20,918 nucleotides of DNA from Pelagophyceae sp. CCMP2097 (GCA_026770575.1 MU657229.1:172306-193223), one strand, 5' to 3'; positions 9,286 through 18,757 are shown, counted from the first letter of the stretch. The notes: generated by a model not told the origin, from the sequence alone. Numbers and translations: made by a program.

Positions 9286-10676
9286 ATGGACGGCGTGGAC
9301 GGCCGCGGCGGCGCCGCGGCGCCGTACAGCGCTGCCGCCGTCGAGGGCGTACTCGGCCTCGTCGGCCGGATCCTCTCCGACGGCGAGGCCAAGTACCGCC
9401 GCCTCAATACGGCGAGCAAGCACTTTGCCAGATACGCAGAAGTGCTGCCGCTCCTCGAAGCGGCGGGGTTCCGACGGCGAGACGGCGGGTACCTCGTCAA
9501 CGACGCAGACGCAGGAGCGCTCGCGGCGGCGACGGACATGCTGCGCGGGCTCGTCGAAGCGGCGCGAACCGAAGCGGCGCGGACCGAATCAGCGCGAAAC
9601 GACGCGGCGCGAAACGACGCGGACTCGGCCATCGAGGACCCGGCTGACGCGCAATACCGCGAAGACACGCCGCGGGACCTCGCGCCGGCCGCGGCCCGCT
9701 GCGAAGACGCGCCGCAAGACGTGCCTGACGAGGCCCGCCGGGAAGATGAGGACCTCAACTGGGCGGACTTGCCGCAGGACCTTTTACGCTTCCAAATTTC
9801 AACGCTGCTGCTCGATGCCCAGCGCGCGGGCGCCGGCACGCGCGCGCTGCTCTGCGCCGACTCGACGTGCAAGCGATGGCGCTTCGCGCTCGCGCCGCTC
9901 TGGGGCCGCACGCGCGCCGACGTCTGCAAAAGGTGCGACGCCGCAGGGGAGCCCCCGGAGGAAACGATGGCACGGTCCGCTCCGTCGTCGCCGCGTGCTT
10001 CTTAACGGATCCATGCTGCGCGCGCGCCCGGGAATGACTCCCGCACAGGGTCGGCGCTCGCGCGCGGCTGGAAGTGGAATGGAAACGATTTGTCAGATTT
10101 CAGGACCGAGGTTTCGCCAGAGGCCTCGCCCCGCCGGCGAGCGCCCGCGGCGTTTCGCGCTTCAACGCGAAACTCGAAGCCCGAGGATTGCGGCTGCCGC
10201 TCGAGCAAGAAGCCGGCGTCGGAAAAAGGCGACCCCAAAGGGCCTGCAGAGGGCGAGACGCGCGCACGAGGGCGAGCGGCCCCCGCGGGTAGAGGGCGCC
10301 GCCGCCGCGCCTCGACGGCCGTCGGAGAGCCTGCCGCTCCCGAGCCTCTTCCGAGTAGGTTCGAAGTTTCAGTTGCATGTTTCCACGATGGCCAGCACTG
10401 CGGCGCGTTCTACGACGGAGCCCGCCTCCTCGCCCTCGCCGACGTGATGAAAGAGGCCGAGTGGGTGCGTCAAAGACGCCGCCCGCCGTGCCTGCTTTGT
10501 CCCGCCGTCACGGCGCTCCGCCTTAGGTCGAGCCGCCGCTGCTGCCCGTGGGGGCGCGCGTCGCGGGACGCCAGCTTTGCGTCTGCTCCGATACGGGCCG
10601 AGTCCTCCTCCTCCGCGGCGCCGCCGCGACGCTCTGCGTCGCACAGAGCTGGACAGCGTTCCTCCGCCTTGTATGA
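9286..10676 (+). CDS. PUB-domain and F-box-like protein (spliced)
   Basis: The start ATG at 9286 precedes the first domain; the proposed product is 385 aa. Residues about 15-92 look like a PUB domain (VGRILSDGEAKYRRLN...LLEAAGFRR...YLV), a module that in PNGase, UBXD1 and HOIP binds the tail of the AAA ATPase p97/VCP or related ligands. Residues 91-112 are a short EAARTEAARTESARNDA repeat. Residues about 158-210 look like an F-box (LPQDLLRFQISTLLL...TCKRWRFALAPLW), which normally docks substrates on SKP1-cullin ligases. The last exon joins ADVMKEAEW to VEPPLLPVG across intron 10465-10526 (62 bp, GTGCGT...CTTAG, phase 0) and ends LRLV. An in-frame stop at 10003 requires another intron; 9933-10103 (GTGCGA...TTTCAG, 171 bp) keeps the frame but is less certain. 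A role linking p97 to ubiquitin ligases is inference. Confidence 0.72.
10465..10526 (+). other. Last intron of the PUB/F-box gene (62 bp)
   Basis: Donor GTGCGT, acceptor CGCCTTAG, phase 0. Reading through the intron gives an Arg/Pro-rich tail, whereas splicing gives a balanced beta-rich sequence (QLCVCSDTGRVLLLR) that ends at the TGA at 10674-10676. Confidence 0.8.
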
Positions 10677-10779
10677 AGACAGGCCTTAAAAGATACGGAC
10701 AAGGCGACTTTGACTCCCGCGGACTCTGGGCTCCGAGCCTGCCGCGCGCTCGGACTGCACTCGGACCGCGCGGCGGGAC

Positions 10780-10870
10780 CGCGCTGCGGCCGGGCGGCGG
10801 CCGGGTGGCGGCTGGGTAGCGGCCGGGCGAGGCCTCTGGGCCGCGGCGCCGCGGCAGCCGGGCGGTAGCC
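10780..10870. repeat. GC-rich degenerate CGGCCGGG(C/T)GG repeat
   Basis: Several adjacent copies of GCGGCCGGGCG, GGCGGCTGGGTAG and similar units lie just beyond the PUB/F-box stop codon. Short G-runs recur on this strand, so stable secondary structure is possible. No coding role is evident. Confidence 0.7.
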
Positions 10871-11404
10871 CCTCGGCTGAGGCGGCGGTGGCTGGTTGCA
10901 CGACGACGCCGCCTGCCTCTACGCCGCTCGCATAGAGGTGCAGCGCGAGAAGCTCAGGTGGGACCCAGCAGGGTAAGAATCCCCGGTAAGCAGGGAGGGC
11001 CGCCCTGTTGGTTTGAACCTCCGTGCAATATATTCTCGAATGAGGCGGAGGCGCGATGCACATAGCGCGCATGACCGCGCGAGGTTTGAGTCACAAAAAA
11101 CTTCGATTAAATTCCGGCTGATAAACAAAATTGCCCAATGATTGAAGTTGACTCTAATTTCAACAGAAACGTGACCAAGGTTTGACTCAATGGAAAGTGT
11201 CATTGCAGGGTTAAAAGAAACCAAAAGAACATATCTCTCTCCTCGGGTTTCGTCGGAAAAATTGTATTTTAAAGAAATTCACCGCAATTTTGAGCGAAAA
11301 CGGACGCCAATTTCATTTTTTTGTTAGAATTTGATTGAATCAATATTTGCTTTGCTCTTATAAGCTTTAAATTAAGGACCTTTTACAAACTTGCGAATCA
11401 CAAT

Positions 11405-11570
11405 CGCAATCGCAGCGGCAGTCGCTGCGCAAGTGGCTGACGCTAACTCAGCGGCAGTTGCAGTTGCAGTGGCTGTGGCAGTAGTGGCAGTTGTAGCAGT
11501 TGTACTAGTAGCAGTAGCAGTTGTGTTGTAGTAGCAGGTACTAGGGGTGGCAGTAGTAGTGAGTGAGAGT
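11405..11570. repeat. Imperfect GCAGTN / GCAGTT simple repeat
   Basis: The stretch starts with CAATCGCAATCGCAG and passes into runs of GGCAGT, GCAGTTGCAGTT and GTAGCAGTA, ending in GTGAGTGAGAGTGTGAGTG. It is a degenerate three/six-base microsatellite at the 3' side of the minus-strand two-domain gene. A 13-bp tandem duplication (ATGAATCTGAGG-type) follows near 11640-11665. Confidence 0.85.
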
Positions 11571-11902
11571 GTGAGTGGAGTGGTGCGCCACTCGACCGGT
11601 TCGAGACGGCGGTGAGACTGCGAGTCTACGGTGAGTCAGAGGATGAATCTGAGGATGAATCTGAGGGCCAGTCGTGCCAAGAGGTGACTCGAGGGAGGCG
11701 ACGATGCCACAGACCCGCTTCTGATTTCGCCGTCGGGTTGCTGCCACAGACCATCCGACAGCCCGCGCCGGTCTTTGGGTGAGGATTAATATGGACGCAT
11801 TAAGGAATACTCGCCGCTTCAATGCTGAAGAGGGGTCTGCCCGCGGGTTTGGTTTGGTGCCTTTCGCGGCGGCCGTTTGGCGGCCGACGACGTTTTCGGA
11901 CC

Positions 11903-13480
11903 TTAGAAGTTGAGGCCGGCGTAGAGGGACGGGTACGGGAACGAGCTGTTGTAGCCGGAGAAGACGAGGCGCGGCGGCGCGTAGGCTTGTTGAGGGTTGA
12001 TCGGGAACGGCTGGGCGGCCGGGAACAGCGCCGCTGCGGCGAGGCTTTGGTCGGGGAGCGGCGCGGGGTCGGCGGCGTCGGCGAGGGGCCAGGGCGCGCC
12101 GGGCTGCACGGGGCAGAGCGGCGGCGACGCCCAGGCGTGCCATGCGAGGGCCCCGTCGGTGCGGGGGTCGCGGCGCGGCGCTGCGCAAAGGATCTGGTGC
12201 TGCGAAGAGTAGTAGCCCAGGGGCTGGCCGTAGGCGCCGAGCTGCGCGGCGGCGCCCGAGGCGAGCCAATCATGCGGCGCGCGCGGCCCGTTTGCCGGCC
12301 GGCCGTAAGCGTGGTGTGCCATTTGGTGATCAATGCCCCGCATGGCCAGCGCCATCGAATGCGGCGGCAGAAGTTGGTGCGCCAGCCGCGGCGCCCACGG
12401 CGCCACCGGCCGCGCCTCGGGAGCCTCGGCACGCTCGCAGAACGCGCGGTCGGCAACGACGCGGTCGCCTTCTTGCGCTTCCGCGGCGTGCCCGTCCGCC
12501 GCGGCGCCAAAGTACTGGTCGTTGCGCAGGCGCAGGAGCTCCTTGTTCGTCCAGTAGCGGAAGCCGCTGCGGTCGAACGTGGCGTGCGTGTCCGGGTAAG
12601 CCACTCGGATCTTGACGATGCAGTCGCGCACGCCCGCGTACGCGCGTTCGCCGGCCACGTGGCGCCGGGCGACGTCGGCGAGGTAGCGTTGGACGGGAGT
12701 AGTGTCCCGGCGCTTGCGGTAAAGCTTGAAGTACGCTGCCGGCGCGTCGGGGCGCGTGGAGGCGGGCGGAGGCGCGGGCCGCACAGCGTCGGGTTCGGCT
12801 TTTTCGTCCGTTAGTCCGGTTGGTGAAGCGTCCTCGGGTTCGCCGTCGGACTCGTTGGCGTCGGCAAGGCGCCGCGCCGCGAGTTCCTTCTTCTTCCAGT
12901 AGAGAAAGCCGCGGTGGTCGAACGCGCCGTGCGACTCCGGGAGGGCCGCTCGAATCCGCGCGACGCACTCGCGGACCTGCGCGTAGCCGGCGGCGCGGTC
13001 GACGTGGCGCACGGCGATGTCGGCGAGGAGGCGCTGCGCGCGGCTCGAGTTGCGCTTCTTCCGCCGCGAAGGCGCGCCGGAAACAGACGCCGCCACCGCC
13101 GCCGCCGGCGGCTGCGGCGCCGCGGCGGGTGGCGCCGCGGCGGTCAGCGCCGCGCGCGCCACGTGCGGCGGCGCCGGCGCTGCGGCGGCGGCGCGCGGCG
13201 TGACCGCGGGCGGGGCCTTTATGCGGCCGAGGCCGACCAAAGAAGCCGCCGCCGCCGCGCTCGTCTCCGCGACCGGGTCCGCCTCGTCGGCCGCGGCGCC
13301 GTTCACCGGCTGCGCAGCTTGAGCGGCGGCGGCGGCGGATGCGGCGAAGGGTCCCGGTGCGGGGCCTCGTCGCGGCGACGTTTCGCCGTCGGCGCGCTGC
13401 GCGGAGCCGTCGGGCGCGCGGATGAGGGTGGTGGCGGTCTTGTCGGGCCAGGCGCGCGGCGTCGCCGTCGGGGAACCCAT
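11903..13480 (-). CDS. Protein with two copies of an unrecognised ~55-residue domain (intronless)
   Basis: A 525-aa protein from the first in-frame ATG (minus strand, 13480-13478) to the stop at 11903; the frame upstream has no ATG. Residues 1-135 are Ala/Pro-rich and disordered. Residues 148-202 and 263-318 are two copies of one domain: Q-R-x-L-A-D-x-A-x-R-H-V, then YAxVR-(E/D)-C-hydrophobic-x-(R/K)-I-R, P-(E/D)-(S/T)-H-x-x-FD-x-x-GF-x-YW-x-x-KEL. Both copies are preceded by a basic patch (SRRKKR; LYRKRR). The linker 203-262 is acidic. The C-terminal 200 residues are His/Pro/Ala/Tyr-rich and end SLYAGLNF. The helical pattern, conserved Trp/Phe and basic flanks could suit DNA, RNA or protein binding, but I do not recognise the family and do not assign a function. 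It has no intron, unlike its neighbours. Confidence 0.8.
   Translation of the reverse strand: MGSPTATPRAWPDKTATTLIRAPDGSAQRADGETSPRRGPAPGPFAASAAAAAQAAQPVNGAAADEADPVAETSAAAAASLVGLGRIKAPPAVTPRAAAAAPAPPHVARAALTAAAPPAAAPQPPAAAVAASVSGAPSRRKKRNSSRAQRLLADIAVRHVDRAAGYAQVRECVARIRAALPESHGAFDHRGFLYWKKKELAARRLADANESDGEPEDASPTGLTDEKAEPDAVRPAPPPASTRPDAPAAYFKLYRKRRDTTPVQRYLADVARRHVAGERAYAGVRDCIVKIRVAYPDTHATFDRSGFRYWTNKELLRLRNDQYFGAAADGHAAEAQEGDRVVADRAFCERAEAPEARPVAPWAPRLAHQLLPPHSMALAMRGIDHQMAHHAYGRPANGPRAPHDWLASGAAAQLGAYGQPLGYYSSQHQILCAAPRRDPRTDGALAWHAWASPPLCPVQPGAPWPLADAADPAPLPDQSLAAAALFPAAQPFPINPQQAYAPPRLVFSGYNSSFPYPSLYAGLNF
12527..12694 (-). repeat. Second copy of the ~55-residue domain
   Basis: Residues 263-318 of the two-domain protein: VQRYLADVARRHV, YAGVRDCIVKIR, PDTHATFDRSGFRYW, NKEL. 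It aligns without gaps, except two residues after RHV, to the copy at 12875-13039. The copies are clearly paralogous but diverged, so the duplication is not recent. Confidence 0.85.
12875..13039 (-). repeat. First copy of the ~55-residue domain
   Basis: Residues 148-202 of the two-domain protein: AQRLLADIAVRHV, YAQVRECVARIR, PESHGAFDHRGFLYW, KKEL. The conserved core shared with the second copy is RHV / YA-VR-C / P-(S/T)H--FD--GF-YW--KEL. Confidence 0.85.
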
Positions 13481-15778
13481 GGGTGACGGCGGGGAACGGG
13501 GAAGAAGCGGCCTCCGGTTCTTTTTTCGATCCGCGATGCGGGTGCGACCTAAGCAGCGTGGCGCCGTCGGGTTGCGGCGCGCATACGTATGCGTTCGGCC
13601 CTCGCGCGGCCCCCGCCCAAGGAAGGGACGCGGGCGTGTACTGCCAGCTCGTTCCGGATCCAAGAGCGGGTTTAGGGGCAAACTGGAATGAATTCAGAGC
13701 TTCCGCTTTATTTTTGAGAACCGTTTTTGGCTTTAACTTGAAGATTTTACGGCTCTTTGCACTCGACAAAGTCATCGAAATATTTTGTTTGACCCCCGGT
13801 TCGCCAAAGCGAATGATTCTCGAGGCAAGAAGACGCGCATTTGGCTATAGGAAGGGTCGGGGCGAAGGGCCCTCGAGGCCGCAAGACCAATACCGACTCT
13901 ACAACCGAGGAGCGGCAGCTAAGAGGGTTCTGCAAAGATATAAAGAGAGAGAAGGGTCCACGGAGACTGCGATATATATGCTGCCTCGGGCCTATCCCCA
14001 GCACGCGGAAGTGACCTAGGGTGGACTTAAGCAGGCTAGTTAACCTCCGGATCGGCTGACGGCGTGCGTTACAGCCATCTGGGGCAAACTGTCGGAGGTC
14101 ATCTCGGGCCCAAATAACTTACATTTAGTTCAACTTCGTTTAAATGAAAATGACGATTTTCGTTTGCATGCTGACTCTGGGGGTCACTCGCACGTCCCGG
14201 CGCGGCGGTTCGTGCAGCGATCTCGAAGCACGACGGACTTGGATGCGCGCCAGACCGCCGAACACAAAGATGACCAAACGAGGACATGTTTCAACTGTTT
14301 TCGCTTTTACTGTTTCGAAAATGTCACGCAACTGTAAAGTCAAAAGATAAATATTTTGGATCTGCTATATTAAAGCTAAGAGATATGGATATTTTAACCC
14401 TCCGACGACGTCCCCGATCCGTAAGCGCCGAGATTGACTTCATGTGAGGTAAGAAAAGCCCGAATAATTTCAACTGCACCCCGACGAGGCTCGTGCTGGG
14501 TCTGAGAAAATCCGATCGGCCCGTGCTGCGGTCACATGATTCGAACAATGTCATGATCACCATCGCCTATCTGGTCGGGGTTTGGATTAGTGAAAAGTGC
14601 AAAAAATGAGAGACTCTCCACATTTCGTTATTCGTGTTTTGCGGCGTGCGCCGGTGCTGAGCTTCAACTTGCCAAGTTGGCCTATGTGCACGTTTCGCAG
14701 CCCTAAACGGGGCCCGATTCCGACGTGCGCGCGTCGAGATCGCTCGGTTCGGGTCGCGTTTTTGACTTGGGTCTGGCGGTGCTTGCCGGTGCGGCGGACT
14801 GCTCTCCGGGGCGATGGCCGGCTCGGAAGACCTCCGGGGTCTTCCGGCTGGATCCCATCAAGGCGAAACGCCGATACCATCGACGCCGATCGAAGAGGAG
14901 TGTGTCGGAAGTCGTCACGCATCCTCGATCATCAAACGGCGTTTGAATGGACATGCGCGGCTTGCGTCGGGACAGGAGCTTCGCCAACACGAACTGGAGC
15001 TCTGGAGAGCGCCGGGCCGTACGATTCGCTTCTGAAATCCGAATGTGCGCTTGCGTCGCTCGCGGCACTCGCGCGGAATCGTTGCCTCTCGACGTCTCGG
15101 CCGTCGACGCGCGGAGCAACAGCGCGTCGGACTGCGAAAGATGGGCTGGCGCGGCGGAGCGGCCGCCGCGCGAGAGCCGTCGACTCGACGGGGGGGGCTT
15201 GGACGTCGTGGCCCTTGTGCGTCACCACGGCGTCCTTGCCCCGCCCAGGCGAGAGAGCGCCAAACGCGGCTGGCGGACGACGCCGTCGTCTGTCTCCCCG
15301 AACCTGCAAGGCGGCACCGCCGACAACGGCCCCGACGGCGCGCCGCAGTCGTGACCACGGGCCGCGTCCACCGTTTGCAACCGGTGGAGCATCGGCCCGA
15401 GCGCGACTCGTCGAGGCGTTCCGTCGCGGTTGCGAGCCAGGCTTCCCGCCGCCAACGCGCGATACTAACCACCGCCCCAAACGCCCCCCGCGCCGCAGTG
15501 CCGACCGACCCCGTGCACCACAGCGATGCTCCAGGCCACCCCGAGGGCGCGGTGGCGCGTCCCGGCCCGATTTTTTTGGACGAACCGAGAGGCCACACCC
15601 CCTCGGGGGCCGCGGGCCGTCAACCGCGCTCGGGGGCCAGCGCGAACCGCCCGCCATTTCTTAATTCAAGAATCCGGCCTCCTAGGACCTGATAGGCACA
15701 ATCTCCCGAGTCTCGATGAACATCGTAGTTATTTCAAAGTAAGGTGTTTTGCGTGCTCGGGCGCCGCGCCGCCGTCGG
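13481..15778. other. 2.3-kb region with no convincing gene
   Basis: It separates the start of the two-domain gene from the 3' end of the WAPL gene, both on the minus strand. AT-richer parts (13690-13800 and 14100-14600) contain no long frame. From 14600 to 15680 the DNA is GC-rich and several frames on both strands stay open at once. Their translations are Arg/Ser/Pro/Thr-rich without domains, so I treat them as chance frames or a decayed element. A 9-bp perfect inverted repeat with a 5-nt loop lies at 14824-14846. Confidence 0.5.
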
Positions 15779-18513
15779 CTAGACGCCGTCGTCGTCTGCA
15801 TCGCCGCGCGCGTCGTCGTCGTCGTCGCCGCGCGCGTCGTCGTCGTCGCCGTCGTCGCCGGCGGCCCGGAGGTCTCGCACGAGCGCGACGCAGGCCTGGA
15901 CGACGGCGGGCGAGAGGCCGTGCGCGCCCGTCGTCGAGTGCAGCGCGACAAAGGATTCTAAAAGTCGAGCGACGTACGCCTTCGACGCGCCCGCTGCCGC
16001 CAGCGCCGCCGCCGCGCCGCTTCGGCAGCCTTCGTCGTCGACGACGGCCACGCTCGCGAGTGGGAAGGCGAGGTGCGCCGCGTGCACGAGGTCCGCGACG
16101 CGCCACCGGAAACCCTACGAGTTGCAAGCGTCAGGCTCCCCGCGCATGTCAAACTCTCTTCGGACCGCGCCGTCCATCCCATAGCATGCATCTCCTCGAC
16201 TTACGGGGCCGCCGCCGTTGCAGCGCGCGGCGTCGACGCGGAGCTCGTCGCCAAAGTCGGACGTGGCCGCGAGCACGCGCGCCACCAGATACTCGCAGCC
16301 CCCCATGTGCCCCACGCGCGCCGCCGCCAGCCTGCCGCAGTTCTCCACGTCGTCCTCGACGCAGTTGGCCAGCGCCTAGGACGTCGATTCGAGGCGACCG
16401 CATAAGGGGACCCCACACGCGGCTCTGGAGGATGCCCATGCCCCGTGGCGGCCGGTGTGGCGCCGGCGCGCGCCGAGAGGGCCAGGAGCTGCGCCTCGAA
16501 CGCGATGGCCTCGTCGGCGTCGCGGGCCTCGTCGGAGCCGTCGTCGGAGCCGTCGTCATCGACGGCGGCGTCGACGGCCACGACGCTCGGCGGCGACGCC
16601 TCGACCGCCGCATGCGTCGCGCGCCGTCGTTGCCGGCGCTTCTTGGCCGCGTCTTGCACGCGCCGGCAGATCTCCACCGCGTTGAGCAGCAGCGGCATAC
16701 CTGCATCCCCCTCAGTCGTCTTTTCGGGCGTCGACTCGTCCGAGGCCACGTCGGGGGCACTCTGCGGCGCTCGGACGGCCTCTGTGGCGTCGGACCCCTC
16801 TGCCCGGCGCGGCGGTCACCTCGCGCGGTGCCGACGCCTTCGGTGGCGGCGCGACTGCGGTGCGTGATATCCACCTGTTTTTGTTCAGGGTGGGCATGAT
16901 GGCATGATGGCCCTCGGTCCAGAAGCACGTAACCTTTGCGTCCACGAGTCTTTCCACGGCGTTCTCGCCTCTGATGCCGCTCACAATGCCCACCATGGGT
17001 TGGCCAATCATCACGCCGTAAAAAACGAGTGTCGAGAGCGCCGTCGCGCAGCGCAGCAGCGCCGGCGAGCAGCCGGCGGGCGCGGCGTCGTCGGGCGCGG
17101 CGTCGGCGGTTCGCAGCTCTTCGACTTCGGCGAGGGCTTCGGCGATTTGCCGGACCACCGCCGGCGCCAAACGCGGCGCCTCGCGCGAGACGAAGCGCAC
17201 GTTCTCGGCGCAGGTGCGGCAGGCGGCGCCGGCGGCTTCTAGGGCGGCGGCAGCTCTGAGTCCCGCGAGGGCGCCGCTTCCGGTGGTCGCGGCGCGGTCG
17301 CAGAGTTCAGCGAGGGCTCCAGACTCGCGGAGCAGTGCCCGGTTCGCCGCCGCAGCCGAAGACGCCCCGTTGCCGGCGCCGGGCGAACGCAAAGCGTTGA
17401 GGACGACGAGCGTCGCAAAGTCCTATCAAAGAGTCCCAAATTCCCCACGCTCAGCCCCCTCACGAGTCCCACATTCACTCATCCCATGCCGACAATACGG
17501 GCGGCCTCACGTGCGCCTCGAGGGAGTGGAGCTGGTCCAGCACGGCGTCGTTGAGCCAGCGCCGTCGCCACTCGTGCACTTGCCACGAACTATGTCCGCG
17601 GCTCGCGAGGCGGTCGCAGAGACGCGCGGCCTTCTAAAGCACGCACCGGGCGGCGCGGTCCGTGCAGTGCGCTCGCACGGCCTCTAGGGCCTTGGCCGCT
17701 GCGGGCGGTGCGCTCGCGCGCGCGGGCGATTCCGTCTCGGGTTCCGGCGCGGGCGGCGACGCAGTGTCCGCCTCCCGCCGCCGCCGCTTCGCGAAGAAAC
17801 CGCGCCTAGGAATGCGCATGCGGACGCCCGCCATCCGCTCTCGGCTTGTTCGCAATCGAGGCGCACCTCTTCTTCTCCGGCCCCGGCGCCTCCGGCGCCG
17901 CGCGCGCGCCCGCGCCGCCGCGGTCGAGGAGCCGCGATATGGCCGCCGCGGCCGCCTCGGTCAGCCGCGTCGATGCCGCAGAGGCCTCGGATGCGACCTA
18001 TTGAGCGCGTCGTGGCGCACACCCCAGCCCCCGACGTTGACGAAAGGACGCGGGTCGAGACGAATGCGGCGGCGGCGGCGGCGAGGGCGAGTTCCGCGTC
18101 GCCCGCTTCGTCGGCGGCGTCGGCGACGACGACGAGGTCGACGACGCGCCTAAGGCATCGAGGTTGGCCCCCGCGCGGTCTCTCGCGAATCGCTGCGCTG
18201 CGGCTCGCTGGAGGATGCCGTGCGCGCGAGCCAGGCGCTGCGTCGGCCGCTTGGCCAGCGCGGCGGCGATGCAGCATGCGCTCGCCCGCCGCGCCGCGCC
18301 GGAAGCGCACTGCACGCCCTCGAGCCTGCGCCGTCGGTGGGAGGGCTTCGAAGGCGTCGAAGAGGCTCACCAGAACTCGAGCTCGTCCAAGCCCGACGTG
18401 GCTTCACCCAGCGCTCGCAGCTCGCACGAGTGCACCTCGGGCGCTTCGTCGCAAGTCGAAGACGTGCCGACCGTCTCCACCGCAGGCGACTCGTCCTCGT
18501 CGTCCCAGGCCAT
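15779..18513 (-). CDS. WAPL: WAPL-like cohesin release factor (ten exons)
   Basis: WAPL, with PDS5, opens the cohesin ring and removes it from chromatin. Proposed exons on the minus strand are 18513-18371, 18325-18209, 18149-18050, 17997-17867, 17805-17679, 17633-17511, 17422-16820, 16761-16417, 16375-16205 and 16114-15779; they sum to 731 codons plus stop. The start MAWDDEDESPA has an in-frame stop just upstream. The Armadillo/HEAT-like WAPL domain opens LDELEFWLEGVQ...RRASACCIAAAL...LARAHGILQRVVDLV, matching the 'DEV.F.LDGL..R.ASL..L...RR..R.HG' pattern of WAPL proteins. Further matches are HEWRRRWLNDAVLDQLHSLE, ALANCVEDDVENCGRL and a C-terminal AHLAFPLAS...YVARLLESFVALHS...LSPAVVQACV. A basic KKRRGFFAKRRRR patch may be an NLS, and an Asp-rich loop precedes the last helices. 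Introns 3 (weak GTCCTT donor) and 7, and the stretch 17020-16820, are the least certain parts. Confidence 0.84.
16115..16204 (-). other. Last intron of the WAPL gene (90 bp)
   Basis: Donor GTAAGT is the closest to the eukaryotic consensus in the window; the acceptor is ACTCGTAG. The phase-0 join links AARCNGGGP to GFRWRVADLVHAAHLAF. Reading through gives a Met/Cys-rich tail ending in a stop. Confidence 0.88.
17423..17510 (-). other. Sixth intron of the WAPL gene (88 bp)
   Basis: Donor GTGAGG after HSLEAH and acceptor TTTGATAG before DFATLVVLNALRSP, phase 0. The intron contains stop codons in the exon frame. Confidence 0.82.
18150..18208 (-). other. GC-AG intron in the WAPL gene (59 bp)
   Basis: On the minus strand the intron begins GCGAGC and ends CCTTAG. 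No GT exists between about 18300 and 18150 that could act as donor, yet the frame must change. Using the GC donor at 18208 joins ATC CTC CA with G CGC GTC GTC, giving RAHGILQ-RVVDLVVVAD, in register with other WAPL proteins. Confidence 0.75.
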
Positions 18514-18757
18514 GGCCACGACGCCGAGTCACTGGACGACCGCCACACCGGAGAGGCAGGAGACCGCGACGCACGGGGGTGTCGCTGGAAAGCCGAGACC
18601 GCGGGCGCCGGCGGGGCGAGCTCCCCGGACTCGGACGAAAGTGTGTGTTTAGTAACTGTCAGTTTTGGCGAAGTTTACTTTAAACGATCAAACAGTCGGC
18701 GCGGAGGGCATGCGAAGCGCAGCCTAAGGCGTCGGCGGCCGGGCGAGGCGGCTGCGC
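18514..18757. promoter_or_regulatory. Shared 5' region of divergent WAPL and GLE1 genes
   Basis: These 244 bp lie between the two opposed start codons. An AT-richer block at 18640-18690 sits near the middle. No specific motif is recognised; bidirectional promoter activity is inferred from the layout. Confidence 0.5.

Larger units (their letters stand above)
10677..11902. other. Intergenic region between convergent genes
   Basis: It lies between the 3' end of the PUB/F-box gene and the 3' end of the two-domain gene. The left part holds GC-rich CGGCCGGG-type repeats, the middle (11080-11400) is AT-rich with no open frame of note, and the right part holds GCAGT-type simple repeats. No gene is supported. 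Confidence 0.55.

Noticed and set aside
10350..10370. GGTTCGAAG resembling a tRNA B-box
   Set aside because: No A-box, no cloverleaf arms around it, and it lies inside the PUB/F-box coding exon.
12330..13775. A 481-residue minus-strand frame overlapping the two-domain gene
   Set aside because: It is a shifted frame of the same strand, Arg/Gly-rich, without the duplicated domain seen in the chosen frame.
14824..14846. A 9-bp perfect inverted repeat as a terminator or regulatory hairpin
   Set aside because: It is isolated in a gene-free region of a eukaryotic sequence; one short hairpin is expected by chance in GC-rich DNA of this length.
14597..15664. A 355-residue plus-strand frame as a possible gene
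   Set aside because: Ser/Arg/Pro/Thr-rich throughout, no motif, and other frames on both strands are equally open; listed only as a region to check.
15526..16899. A 457-residue plus-strand frame opposite the WAPL 3' half
   Set aside because: Antisense to conserved WAPL exons; Arg/Pro-rich shadow frame.
16820..17020. An extra intron between TLVFYG and ENAVERLVDA in WAPL
   Set aside because: GT and AG phases there do not match, and the frame stays open, so I kept it as exon while noting the uncertainty.
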